DNA of 64,000 nucleotides from Gymnogyps californianus. Taxonomy: Eukaryota > Chordata > Aves > Accipitriformes > Cathartidae. The notes under the pieces are model-generated. The model ran no database searches. It had not been told where the DNA came from and was given only the letters and a program-made list of their open reading frames with translations. Positions 1 to 12,030 of this stretch are shown piece by piece; the first letter of the stretch is position 1, and each line of letters starts with the position of its first letter. The stretch is taken from the NCBI RefSeq assembly GCF_018139145.2, contig NC_059471.1, forward strand, positions 211,873,494-211,937,493, in the 5' to 3' direction. The translations under genes and the position numbers were made by a program.

Positions 1-167
1 ACAAAGTGGCTTCAGTGTCTTCCCTTTTGTTCATCTACCGTGGAAATTACAGACCTGCTCAACAACTTGCCTGTGTGGAAGAAGAGAAGACCCACCATGC
101 TGGGTCAGACCGAAGGGCAGTCTAGCAAAATGCCCCCCAGCTTGTAACAAACGTTTGCATAAAAAGC
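1..167. other. Left flank, no feature recognised
   Basis: No open frame, repeat or RNA signature is visible. The last five bases before the LTR (aaagc, 163-167) are the left copy of an imperfect target-site duplication. Confidence 0.6.
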
Positions 168-430
168 TGTCCTGGTTTTGGCTGGGATAAAGTTAATTTT
201 CTTCTTAGTAGCTGGTATAGTGCTGTGGTTTGGATTTAGTGTGTGAATAATGTTGATAACACTCTGATGTTTTAGTTGTTGCTAAGTAGCGCTTATCCTA
301 AGTCAAGGCTTTTCAGTTTCCCATGCTCTGCCAGCAAGCAGGTGTGCAAGAAGATGGGAGGGAGCACGGCCAGGGCAGCTGACCCGAACTAGCCAAAGGG
401 ATATTCCATACCATGGAATGTCATGCCCAG

Positions 431-438
431 TATATAAA
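431..438 (+). promoter_or_regulatory. TATA box of LTR-A
   Basis: The motif tatataaa lies about 190 bp upstream of the ATTAAA poly(A) signal, in the order expected of U3-R. It is the likely core promoter of the former provirus. Whether it is still used cannot be read from sequence. Confidence 0.55.
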
Positions 439-582
439 CTGGGGGGAGTTGGCCGGGAGGGCGGATTGCTGCTTGGGCATCAGTCAGCGGGTGGTGAGCA
501 ATTGTATTGTGCATCACTTGTCTTTTCTTGGGTGTCATTTCTTTTTTTGTTGTTGTATTCCTTTTCATTACAATTATTATTA

Positions 583-603
583 TAGTAGTAGTAGTAGTAG
601 TAG
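583..603 (+). repeat. (TAG)7 microsatellite inside LTR-A
   Basis: Seven perfect TAG units follow a short ATT run (573-582). It lies in the transcribed part of the LTR, between TATA box and poly(A) signal, and is likely to vary in length between individuals. Confidence 0.9.
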
Positions 604-749
604 TGTATTTTATTTTACTTTAGTTATTAAACTGTTCTTATCTCAACCCATGAGTTTTACTTTTTTTTCCTCCTCCCCACCCCACTGGGAGCGGGGAGGG
701 GGAAGCGGCTGCGTGGTGCCTAGTTGCTGGCTGGGGTTAAACCACGACA

Positions 750-3700
750 AACGCATAAGAAAGAGAGAAAATATGGAGAGATCCTTCACCTGATTCACTC
801 TCCTGACCGCCCAGGATCAGCAATTCAGGGGCTCCCTGGGTGCAAGGGTGCACTGGGACCGTTGTGTGCCCACCCATGCAGTGACCCATTGCACATAGGC
901 AAGGCCCTGTCTCATACACACGACATGACGGCTATTTCCATCTCCTGCCAGCTCTCAGCCAAGCAACCCGCTGCAGCTCTGCAGAGAAGAGCCATACGAG
1001 CAAGTGCCTCAGCTGGCGCCAGCTGCATGCCATTGATGTTAATGGATTTGTTCTGCTTTATACCAGGTGATGATCTCTCTCTTCTCCCTCTCTGCCCTCT
1101 CAACAGTTTTTCTGATGCCCAATACACAAGATATCCATTGAGAAGATGGATCTAGTCCAGCAAGTGCTGTGTGATGCCTGTGACACTGGTTTACGTCCAC
1201 TCTCTTAGAGGAAGGTGTAAGAGCATTGCCATAGGGCTGTAACAGAGTACCCTGGCCCTGGGAAAGCTTTGTGCTAACCCTCATTACTTAAATATTGGCT
1301 TATTCCTTCAAGATGGGTCTTTCTATCCTTTGAAATCCCTTGAGTTGTTCTAATCCCTGCTAATGTAATGCTTTACATTATGCCAGGGGAAATAGAGTGG
1401 GACATGCTATAGCCCTTCACCCTCATGAGCATACTGCCAACACCACTCTTGACACTGTGTTTCTCCATCCTGCTTTAAAGAAAGCACCTGCAATTATTCC
1501 CAGAAAAAGCCAAGTTCATTTTACATCTCTGATAGTGTCAGCGTGCTCTATTCCAGCCACCCTTTCTAACAACTCACTGAGCTCAGTGAGAGGTGAAGGG
1601 AAAATCTGAACTCATTTGGAGACATTACTCCAAATTTCTGCTTCCATTGGTTCATTACTCTAGATGACTTTAGCCCCCCGTGTGCCTCCTGCCCATATCA
1701 CCGTGTCCTAGAATTAGCACTGGGTGAGAAGCATGCGAGGGCCTTCCTCAAAACAAGACGCTGATGGCATCCCTAACTGGCAGGTAGATTTCAGCAGTGC
1801 CATCACTTGCGCGGTGAACCATTGCCTTGGCTGAGTCTATCTTTTCAAGTCCTTCCAGGTTCTGTTTGTGTGCAAGCAATGCTAATGTGCTCACTGGAAA
1901 GCGTGTCCTCCACTGCAGAGTAAGCCAGAGAAACATGCTCTGTGTCACATAAAAGCAGTTTTCTCATTCATGTCACCTTATGGTCAGGGAAGCCAGTTGC
2001 AGTCCCCAGCTCCGATGTGTAGCGTCAGCAGGAGAGCTATTAAATATTTAGAATGGGAAGCTCCAGAATTAGCCAAAAATACTTCCACATCGGCAGGACT
2101 GATGGGATCAGCCAATATCTGACAGCCCTATAAACCTGCCCCGGAGCGGGACGTGACAGCAAACCAAAGGGTTTTCCCTGAATCTTTGATTCAGGGCAAA
2201 GATCCTACTTTTGTCAGCTGCTGGGGAGCCGAGTTCAAGTTCCCACACTGATCCATGCTGGGCAAGAGGAGAGAAGCAGCTTCTTATTTTTTCCACCCTC
2301 TTTCTGTGTGTGATTAGAGACGGGCCCAGGAGACACGGATTTGCTGATAAAAACCTCCCCTTTGATCAGTTTAGTGAATTGTGAGAGTCTGTGGTTAAAA
2401 CCTTGCAGTCCAGTACATCCCAACTAGAGATAATCCTAAAATACAAGGTTTGCATGAAGATGTGAGCTTTTTCTGATGCCTGGAGGGAGAAAAGGGGGAG
2501 TTTCTTGTTTTAGTACCATTGCTTACCCTGTCATATTTCATACCAACAACGGAGGTCACATGCTGCTTTCCTTTTCCTTATTTTCTGAAGAAGAAAGCAG
2601 AAAGGACACTTTTAGAACAGAAAAAAACCCAAGTAGAACATGGGTCAAACGAAGTTTGGTGCCTATTTTTCCCACAGGAAAATTTGCCAAAGAAAAATTA
2701 CAGTAAATCCAAAAGGCAAATACAATGCTCTACATGATGAAATTTTTTCCGGCTACTTTGAAGGGATAATTTCCTCATGCAAAAGGAGGAAGAGAGGTAA
2801 TACATCTCTCTTTGCTCCATAGGTCTGTCACTAAGGAATGTTTCAGCAAGTTTATTCATTTTCAGCCTCTCTTCCCTGCTCTTTCTTTCTCCCTTTTATT
2901 ATCTGTGTTGAGGCTGCAGTGCCACTCACTCATCGCAGAGCTGCAAAGTTGACTCACTACAGCTCCTTTTTTCTGCTCACCGATCTCATTGAATTATTGA
3001 AAAGGGCACTGTCAAGTTGGAAAGAATATCTCTTCAAAAATAAAATAAATTTTCTTTCCTAAGTTCCAAATGGCACCTTAAACTATATATTTAAGGGAAA
3101 AAATGAAAGAATTTGTAAGAGACTCATTTTCTTATCATTAATAATGCCTTTGGTTTTCTTTTTGCACGTTTCTGTCCAGACAACCTAAGTTCACCATCAA
3201 TTTCTAGACAACTTCACTCTGCTTTTCCTGTACTTGCAGTAATGATATTGCCAAGTCTCATAAGTTTGCCCTCAGTCTTTGGGTATTTGTGGGCTTTTTT
3301 TGTAAAGTCTGAGCTTGTAAAGACATGAGTAATGCTGTGGCTCAGCTTTCATTTTTATTTTGTTTTATTTTGGTAACTGTTAACCTTCAGGGTTACAGGG
3401 AACAGTTTGACTGCATGGCTCAAATACACACTAAAGGCTTGAAACCAAGAACCCAACTGAAATTTTTACATAATCTCGCTATTTTTAGGGAGTTTTTTGT
3501 GATTCCAGGAAGACTGGACGATGTGGGGTTTTTTTAACTCTGAGACTTGACTTGTCTAGAGTGTTAGATTTAGTATCTGAACTTCTTTTATGCTGCAGCT
3601 CCTTATAATCAACATGTAAGTGCAAAATATCCACAGCTCAAGATCTGTTTCCTTTTCCTTCCCTTTTCCCTCGGGGGACCAGCATCTCCCTGGTTCACGG

Positions 3701-6700
3701 GAGACCATCTGCCAGAGCAGTGCAGGCGATGCTGATGAGAGCCCTCTACTCTTCTATCCCTACTGACCACAGCCTCAGTTCGAGTGTGCCCATTACCATA
3801 CCAAGCATCTAGGCACTATCAAATTAGAAAAAAAATAGGCAAAATCTAATATTGCATGTACAGCCATAATTTCTCGGCAATTGTACTGGTCTAAAATGAG
3901 CAAAACCACAGTGCTGGAATCCAATCCATAATCAATGTTTGAAGAGTGCGCTGAAATTCAGGGTCTATGGAAGAAGGTGGGAGTTTGCCACCGAGACTTA
4001 ACCCATGGGTGACAACGGTAAGAAAGATGCTGGGCATTAGCCAAGAGAGATTCCTAAAAGCTGACATGAATTGGTCAGGAATCTTTATATAAAACTCTTA
4101 AAAGAAAGAGTATAGTTAAAAGAGAATCTGAGATTAATTGGAACAAACAACAAAAAAAAACCCAGTCCACACTTATTTCTGTGTTAGAATTTCTGTTGGA
4201 ACCTTGTTATAAAATCCAGCAGTGCATCACCTCTCCAACAAAGACTTTTCTCACAAGACACTAAGAATAAAAAAAAATATACAGTTCAATCAACCTATCT
4301 CTAGGGCATATTTACACAAAGGTTTTTATTTGCCTTTCAACTTGACATACTGTTTTCAATACCTAACTGAAAGGTAAAGGTATTAAATATACATTGCAGT
4401 GCAGTTTATTCCAGAAGAGCTCCATGGTGCATCTTGGGCAGCGCCCATGAAGACATCCAGTTACTGCTTGTACCAAACCTGACCCTGGCTGTGTAAGCAG
4501 GGCTAAAATTTCAAGCACACAGGACAGGAATTAATGTCTTCATTTCTGCTGCAAAACTGATTCAGGAGAGAACATTCAAAGCAAACAAAAAATCCTTCAT
4601 CCAGGCTCAGTTTACCCTGATTTGAGAAACTTTGAGACAGACTGTCTCTTTAAGTCCCTTACGTGAATTGGGAGTATGTGGCATATATGAAAGCGATTGC
4701 AGACAGAAAAGAAATAAAAACTGCACTGTTTTCCAGCAGGCGTGAGTTGAAGGCTGTGCTCCCCTGGGCAGCAGTACATGCCGCATGTTTTGGGGAGTAT
4801 TCAGAAATGGAAAAAGCCTTTCCAGATCTTGTTTTACCGACGAATAGTAGGGGCTTCAGAGGAAAGAAAAAAAAAGAATTTATTTTCTTAAAAACTTGAA
4901 TTTCAAATTTAGACAAAAAGTGAATTGAAAACTCACTGAAATCATCACGGAAAACCTGATGCCGGCTTTACCATGTTCACCTCCACCAGCAGCAGACACA
5001 GCTCCACCAAGGCTCTCCGGTGAAGCTCGGCGCAGGTTATGGCACGACAACACACCTTCAATGGGGATTAATCACCGTACGATCATACTCGGAGGGCTCA
5101 ACTAAAACCAGAGCTCAAGCACTTCAGACCTCATACAAACACACGGTGCCTCCATGAGACGTTTAAAATCTCAACACTATGCTGAAAAGGATGAAGATAC
5201 AGCGAGGTTATTTCTCCCAAGGGGTGGTTCACAGAGCAAACTCCAGATGTGATTGTTACTGAATTAAGGCAATTAACCCCTGGAACGAATGCAATGCAAT
5301 TGCTGAGCCTGGGAGATGTTTGCCTCTCTAAATCAGGAGGTAGCAGCCTTCCAGAAGAGCCCCAGGATACACATCTATCCTCCTGGCTGCACGGACTAGA
5401 CTGGCATGGACAAAATCATCCTCTCCTTAAAAATGGTAGAGTAAATAAAGACTGCACTGAAGTCAGGGACAAAATATCTATTGACTTTGAAGGACAAAGA
5501 TTTTCATCCAGTTCATATGTCCTGTTAATATATATGTTAATATGCATTTGGCGCACTTGATCCCATCACTGGTTGCGACTAGATGCTCCTAATCCAGAAT
5601 TTGGCATAACACAAATTGTACTATTTGTAAAAAAATGCTCTCTCAAGAATGAATATCTGTCTCTCTTTGTGCTGTCTCTCTACATAATCCTCCACACTCT
5701 GTTGCCAGCTCTCATTATGTCTGGTCCTGTCATTTTAATTGCAAGCACTGTACGATAAGGACCTCAAATTTGATTTTTCTGTAGTGCAGAATGTGCAATA
5801 AAGTTACTCACAAGTGACAGAGGAGAACATGCAAACATGAGGCATTTGAAAAATGGGTAGGCATCCAAAACAAAACCATTCTTTAGAGAATGGCTGGCTA
5901 CTGACTGGATAAATCTTGTCACTATTCAAGTTAATACAACAAATCTCAACAGGTGTTAGGTAATTTTTAGCAAAGTTACAAAGGCGTCACTATAGCTAGT
6001 GTTATTAAAAGCTTTGATTAGTTATGAGAACAGGCTCATAAGTCTAAATCAAAGCTGCTAACTGAAGCTGGTGGGATAATTGATGTTCACAACTAGAAAA
6101 AAGGCTCTAATTCCAAGAAAACTCTATAAAAGGAAGAGGGCACATACACTAGATAATATATGTGATTTTTTACGTGCTTTCTGATCCATCTTAAGCTGTG
6201 ACCCCATCCGAGTGGAGAGGGCCCCTCGGTGTACGCTCAGGCTTCAAAGAGATGGCACGAGCGCTGCTCATCCAGGTGACAGCAGCTGGTGTGAGTGTGG
6301 TCCTGCCTCATCGCACTTGGGGGATAAATCGCATCTGCTTTAATGCATTTACTCTGGAGGAGAAAGAGCCATGTTTTCTAGGTACTATGGCAGCAGAAAT
6401 AACATAGCAGATAATAACAGAAAACAATAACAATAAAGAAATACATATGAAACAGGCACCGCCTGAACCACTGGCAGTGCAGAGGACTTCGCACAGCATT
6501 TAGATCAGGCTGATTCTCTTTGTTGTATTTACGAGTGAACATTATTTCCTTCTTTTCAGACGTTTGCATTTCTCCCCTTGGAGAATCTCCTTGAAATACA
6601 GGAACAAAGTCTCACTCCCCACCCTTCTTAGGAACAGCCCCTGCTGTGAACGTGCACACCGAGACCACAGTGGCTGCAAACCCAAACCAGGTACTGGGCA

Positions 6701-9700
6701 CGTCCTGGTCCAAGGCTGGTGCTAAAGGGGATTATCCTTGTTCAGCTGCTGACCCATCCTTCCTTGCCACAGAGCTTGCACATTGGAAGCAAAGAAAGCG
6801 AATCCATATGGAAGAGGGAGCTAATGCTGGCTTGTATTCTCAAAAATATGGGTTCTCCTGCGGGGCTGGCAATCACTTGCACGCCCACATCCGAGTGCGC
6901 AGCCACTGCAACCCTCCTGAGGTCCCCCTGCCTGCACCGCTCAGGAGGGCAAGCCCTGGGATGCTAATTAAGACTTTGCACAGCATCATCCAGCAACATT
7001 TCTGCGTACCCTAACTAGGCTACCAGCCATTTGCAGCTGCAGAAACATGAACTTTTCCCATAGTGATGCATATCTGAAAGATGAACACATCGCGGAGAGA
7101 CAGAGGAAAACGTGATTCTGGGAATCACTCATTCCACGAGCACAATTAGTTCTCAGCCAAACTGACAGCCCCAGTTTTGTGTTCTTCTAAAGGCACTGTG
7201 ATCAAGTTTGAGCATCGGCATTTAGGTCTATTTGCCCCACTCTGGATGGATGGGGAGAGCTGCAATATTTGTTTCAGAAAAAATCATAAACTGATGATTT
7301 AAGAAGTGTCTTTTACTCTACAGGACTCCATCTGAAGCTCACTGGTAGGTACAAGCCCATGTGCTAGCAGCTACATGCTGAAGTCTAACCTGCTGGATCA
7401 ATTAGCCATACAACCATACAGCTGAGGGACGAATTCAGCCCCAGTTAATTTTATAAGCCTTTTTTAGACTAAACAAATTTCATTAAACCTCAAGCAAGGA
7501 GCGTTCATCCAAAGGCAAATTCACATCAGTGTACTTGCTTATCCTTAATTACATTATTCTCTTCTTTCCATAAAGATGCATTACTCTCAAATACAGATTG
7601 ATAAATGTGATGATGTAATATGTAATATTAATTTGCACTGAGTGATATAATTAGTTACTTCTCAGTAAATGTGAAAAGATTAGGAGAATCACATTGGTTT
7701 GTTCAGTTGGCAGATGGAAACTACTGCTTCCTTTTACATCTCTGAAAAATTACAGCAGCTAGCACAGCTTCCTAAACCCATTTGCCTTGATTCAAATAGA
7801 CAGATTAAATAATTAACCAGAATTAGAAATAACATCAAATATGAGCAGAATAAGGAACTACAGGTGTTCTCTGCAGGCCACGTCTGCTCTGATTTTAGGA
7901 TGCCCATGACATCCAAAAGCCAAATCCATATGTGAGATCTTGAGATACATTCTCGTATATGGGAACAAAACTGATGAGAAAGCAAGCGACTGTAAGTGAC
8001 AGGCTGAAGAAGAGACACAGGCAAACACTCCATGTTTGCAAGGCTTCTGCAACAAGGTGATGCACACGTGCTATAGGAACAGGATTTCAGAAATTAAATT
8101 GCCGTATCCTCAGGCTGACTGGACCAACTGTAGAAAGTAACCATTAAATAAGCAAGCAATATGCATGCAAAGCCCAAAATGAACAGAGATAGTTGTATTT
8201 GAGTTTTTCCATCCTAGTGAAAAATCATATGGATGATTTCTCCAGAATAACAAAAGCCCATCCTTCATGTGAAAGATACCATAAGGTCCAGAATTCACCT
8301 GTATAGAGGTGATTAGGAAGGAAGAAACATGAGCCTGAGTGCATTTGCAAGGGACAGAATGAACAAAGAAGAAAGGAGCTGCAGGCGAGCAACCCCAGAT
8401 GGGGCAAACACACCCAGAAAGGGGGACTCACTCCCAGGAACACCATCTAGGTGAATGAACAGGCTGTAAACCAGAAAGCCAGAAAGAAAAATCACAAAAC
8501 GCTTGATCTTCCAACATGCGGGATCATCTCAGCAGAGCTAAACAGAGAGCATTCATTAAAGAGTATAGATATAAAGACCATGAAGATGGTCTGTACAGCT
8601 GGTCATCAGACCTCCTCCTTGAATTAATCCCATATTGGTGGAACATATGTCTGTCAGGGCATGTCTGATCCAACACATTATTTATTTTGTGTCCAGCGAT
8701 GAATGACCATGTCAAAATCTGTATTTTGCTTCTGGATATCTCTAGCTTCAGCATCACAAGAAATTGTCTGGGAGACGTTATCTGATAGACCGAAGAATCC
8801 TCTGTTATTCCTTGCACAACTCTGAAAAACTCCCAGCAAGCCCTCCAGGTCTAGTCTTTGGTTAGGCGAACAAAGAGCTCAATTAACTTTTAAAGCATAT
8901 TTTCGAATTCTTTATTGGAATCATTTTCAATCTACCCACATAGGTCTTGTATGCCAGACCCTCCAAACAGGGCACAAAGGCACAGGTAACATCATCCTCC
9001 CATCCCTACTCTTACTTCTTCCTGCCTTAAGACTGACATGGTCTCAGGGCCAGACCAAGCACTCAGACAAGGTCTACGAGCCCATCACAGCACTGGTGAG
9101 AGGCAGCAACAGCTTCCTGCCGCCCCTGCAGTGAGTCTCAAACCTCTTTTGGCAGCTGCAAAAATCAGTTTTCTCTGCCCGCTTAATCCTTAGTCCCTTT
9201 GCAGAGACTCCTACAGAGATGGCAACTTGTCTGTAGCTTTGCCCTGTGGACATTCCCATCCTGAAACAAATTCGGTTAACAGCTGTGACATGGTGAGGAC
9301 TTCTCTAGTCACACAATACTAAACGTAAATTGATGTCCTACAACAAGACTGCCAAGGAGACCAGTAATTTAGAAGATTTCAAAGCCATACATTGAAGGCA
9401 AGGGGAAAACAATGTATCTAAGTGCTTGGCCAAGCTGAAGACCAATTTATGCAGTCTATCTTTACCTCCAGTATTACACAATCTTAAAATTGAAAAAAAG
9501 CGGCTAGAAGCAGCCAGATTTGGAATAAAATTGATTCTGTTGTTCTCCCATCCTGTTTACAGAATCAGTGCAATCAAACTATCAACTGAAAGTCCAGAAA
9601 AAACCCAAAGCCATCACTATAATAAGATGATTTCAGCAGGTCGCTCAAATAATGGCTCATCAAATCAGCAGAATAGAGAAATATCTGCACAGGACATTTA

Positions 9701-9839
9701 CTTTCAAAAAACGTTTTTTAAAGGACAGTGAGAGCAATACTCCTAGCAAGAAAGATTTCTTGTGTCAAAATCCATGGAAGTCTAATTTCAGAAGCCAGTC
9801 TTCTCTTAATGTAACTTGAAATATCAGAAATTGAGGCTG
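750..9839. other. Non-coding stretch, no gene seen
   Basis: About 9 kb of AT-rich single-copy-looking DNA. Open frames are at most about 140 codons, overlap on both strands and match no family I recognise. No tRNA, LTR or CR1 sequence is visible. The part at 7440-7720 is unusually AT-rich with several TAAT motifs and is listed separately as a weak regulatory candidate. Confidence 0.6.
7540..7690. promoter_or_regulatory. Weak candidate conserved non-coding element
   Basis: This AT-rich stretch carries repeated homeodomain-type cores: ttaattacatta near 7547, taatatgtaatattaattt near 7617-7635, and ataattagttac near 7646. It has no repeat signature and no open frame. Such texture is common in vertebrate developmental enhancers but also in ordinary AT-rich DNA, so the call is weak and rests on composition only. 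Confidence 0.2.
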
Positions 9840-10608
9840 CGTTGCGGTTTAAGCCCAGCCAGCAACAAAGCACCGCACAGCCACTTGCTCACTCCTCCCC
9901 GCCCCTGGTGGGATGGGGAGGAGAAAATACAATAAAAGGCTCATAAGGTCGGGAAAAGGACAGGGAGGGATCACTCGCCGCTTATGGTCACAGGCAAAAC
10001 AGACTCGACTTGGGGAAAAATAAATCAATTTAATTTGTTACCAATCAAATCAGAGTAGGATGATGAGAAACAGAACTGTACCTTAAAAACACACCTTCCC
10101 CCCCACCCCTCCCTTCTTCCTGGGCTCAGCTTTGCTCCCGATTCCTCTACCTCCTCCCTGCCAGCGGCGCAGGGGGGCAGGAATGGGGGTTGCGGTCAGT
10201 TCATCACACGTTGTTTCTGCCACTCCTTCCTCCTCAGGGGGAGGACTCCTCACACACTCTTCCTCTGCTCCAGTGTGGGGTCCCTCACACGGGAGACAGT
10301 CCTCCATGATTTTCTCCAACTCAAGTCCTTCCCACGCACTGCAGTCCACCACAAGCTGCTCCAGCATGGGCTCTCCCACAGAGTCAAGGCCTTCTCCAGG
10401 CCCAGCCACCTGCTCTGGCGTGGGGTCCTCCACGGGCTGGATATCTGCTCCGCCATTAACCTCCATGGGCTGCAGGGGGACAGCCTGCCATCTCACCACG
10501 GGCTGCAGGGGAATCTCTGCTCCCCCGCACCTCCTCCCTCTCCTTCTTCACTGACCTCAGTGTCTGCATGATTGTTTCTCTCACATCCCACTCCTCTCTT
10601 TACTGTAG

Positions 10609-10672
10609 CTCTTCTTCTTCTTCTTCTTCTTCTTCTTCTTCCTCCTCCTCCTCCATCTTCTTCTTCCTCCAC
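10609..10672 (-). repeat. (GAA)n/(GGA)n purine microsatellite in LTR-B leader
   Basis: On the plus strand about ten CTT units (10611-10640) run into CCT units and then more CTT. On the LTR sense strand it is a GAA/GGA purine tract downstream of the promoter. LTR-C lacks it at the matching place, so it expanded or was gained in LTR-B or its lineage. Such tracts can form triplex DNA. Confidence 0.85.
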
Positions 10673-10742
10673 CCTTTTTTTTCAGCAGTCTTTTCCCCTT
10701 CTTAAATATGCTATCACAGAGGTACTACCACCATTGCTGCTC

Positions 10743-10890
10743 GGCTCAGCCTTGGCCAGAGGCAGGTCTGAGTTGGAGCCAGGGAAGCGTCTAGTAGCTT
10801 CTTCCCATTGCTGATGGGCTCAGCCTTGGCCAGAGGCAGGTCTAAGTTGGAGCCGGGGAAGCTTCTAGCAGCTTCTCACAGGAACCACCC
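10743..10890 (-). repeat. 74-bp tandem duplication in U3 of LTR-B
   Basis: Two copies of a unit beginning ggctcagccttggccagagg start at 10743 and 10817, a period of 74 bp, differing at a few positions (for example gagttggagcc against aagttggagcc). It lies upstream of the A/T-rich promoter stretch on the minus strand, where retroviral enhancers sit, so it resembles an enhancer duplication. Confidence 0.8.
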
Positions 10891-10924
10891 CTGTAGTCCC
10901 TCCCCACCACACAAACCCAACACA

Positions 10925-11368
10925 GGCTGTTGCTTAGCCACAAGAGCAGAAAGGCATTTTGCAAATTTATTATTTTCTTGCAAATGTGTGTGTGAACACA
11001 TATGTATTGATATATGCATATATAACAGCGGGGCTAGTGTTTGCAAAATTCAGTCATATTCACATCTCCTTACAACGAAAAATTTAATGCATCCTATTGC
11101 ACAGAGGAGTTGTAACTGCCTAGATCTGTCAAAATTATGTTTACTTTAATAAGCAAAACTCAATCACATCTGAATCACAAAAGGATAAACCTAAAGGCTG
11201 TCATCAAATAGAATCACTCTTCACCCATTTCACAATATACTTGATACCAACAGTTGGTGAGGGATGGTAGCATGATTCATATCTTGGCACCTCCTCTCTT
11301 CCAAACCCTAGAAAAGAGCCCAAGTCATGCTCATCCTATGCAGACACCCGCACAGATACAGATGAAAA
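10925..11368. other. Non-coding, no feature recognised
   Basis: Begins with the right target-duplication copy of LTR-B (10925-10929). The rest is AT-rich sequence without an open frame of note or a repeat I can name. Confidence 0.5.
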
Positions 11369-11445
11369 GCACAATGTCTTTCACCCTTGCCTCAGTTCTT
11401 CCATCTGTAAAATGGGACACCCAATGAAGACTGTCTCATCTGGAG
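11369..11445 (+). mobile_element. MIR-type SINE fragment
   Basis: The stretch tgcctcagttcttccatctg followed by taaaatggga matches the core of the amniote MIR family (CCTCAGTTTCCCCATCTGTAAAATGGGG). Only the core is recognisable. Birds retain few and old copies, so divergence is expected. Confidence 0.5.
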
Positions 11446-11904
11446 TCAAGTAGAAATGGAGACTGTTATTACTCTTCACTCACTTCAAGCACTTTCTCCT
11501 TCTCATCGCTCATCTTTATCATTTATCTGGTTTTGGACCAAGTGCTTTCATTAGAGGGTTGATTATAGGATAATTTGAAACAAGTGTATTAATCTCACTT
11601 TATGCCTAATTGCATTAGCTTCAAATGTGTCCCCTAAGTATGATTTACATTTTGAAAGATGTATAAGACACTTTTCTATCATCTCCTTTAATAAGATCCA
11701 ATCTCAGAGACCTTTTTCTTTTTCTTACTACTTAGTTGTCTGTGAATTTTCTTCCTCTTGGAGATACTGAATTTCTAGGAACTCTCCCTGGGAATCTTTG
11801 AAGCTAACAATAAGATGGCATTAAATCAATAAAACACTAAATAAAACAACCATAATTGATAGTACTTTGATTTTCTCTCATGTTTTTTTCTCCTTATATC
11901 TGAA

Positions 11905-12030
11905 TGCACTTTGCAAAAGAAGGCAAATATTATTCCGTTTAACTGGTGGAAAAACGGAGGCACAGACAGACCAAACATCCCATATGAGTACCAGAGCCTA
12001 CACTAAATCCCAAATACTTCAGGGATAGTG
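11905..12030 (-). mobile_element. MIR-type SINE fragment
   Basis: On the plus strand it reads caaatattattccgtttaac, then aaacggaggcacagacag, the reverse complement of the MIR core (TATTATCCCCATTTTACAGA...GAAACTGAGGCACAGA). The part that would be the tRNA-like head is too decayed to place. Confidence 0.5.

Larger units (their letters stand above)
168..749 (+). mobile_element. Solo LTR of an avian ERVL-like endogenous retrovirus (LTR-A)
   Basis: A 582-bp solo LTR, starting TGTCCTGG at 168 and ending CACGACA at 749, so it has the TG...CA ends of retroviral LTRs. The flanks aaagc (163-167) and aacgc (750-754) agree at four of five positions, which fits a 5-bp target duplication that has mutated once. 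A TATA box (tatataaa, 431-438) and an ATTAAA poly(A) signal near 626-631 are in the plus orientation, so U3, R and U5 run left to right. No gag, pol or env sequence lies next to it, so the provirus was lost by LTR-LTR recombination. Short open frames at 413-793 and 724-1155 are shadows. Birds carry many solo LTRs starting with this TGTCCTGGTTTTGGCTGGGA-like sequence; the exact subfamily name is not certain from memory. Confidence 0.85.
9840..10924 (-). mobile_element. Solo LTR of an avian ERV, mosaic type, with perfect 5-bp target duplication (LTR-B)
   Basis: A 1085-bp solo LTR on the minus strand. Read on that strand it starts TGTGTTGGGTTTGTGTGG (at 10924) and ends TTAAACCGCAACG (at 9840), the terminal CA being mutated to CG. 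The flanks are identical 5-mers, ggctg at 9835-9839 and ggctg at 10925-10929, which fixes both ends. Its U3, leader and repeat-rich middle match LTR-C at 35557-36719 (shared modules such as GCTGCAGCCCGTGG and GGAGCAGATATCC), but its last 60 or so bases (GTTGCTGGCTGGGCTTAAACC) match the end of LTR-A better. It has a 74-bp tandem duplication in U3 and a purine-rich microsatellite absent from LTR-C. Long open frames at 10083-10499 (minus) and 10132-10554 (plus) are by-products of the GC-rich repeats. No internal viral genes flank it. Confidence 0.88.

Noticed and set aside
413..793. 126-codon open frame starting just upstream of the LTR-A TATA box
   Set aside because: Shadow of LTR-A; its serine run is the TAG microsatellite read in another frame.
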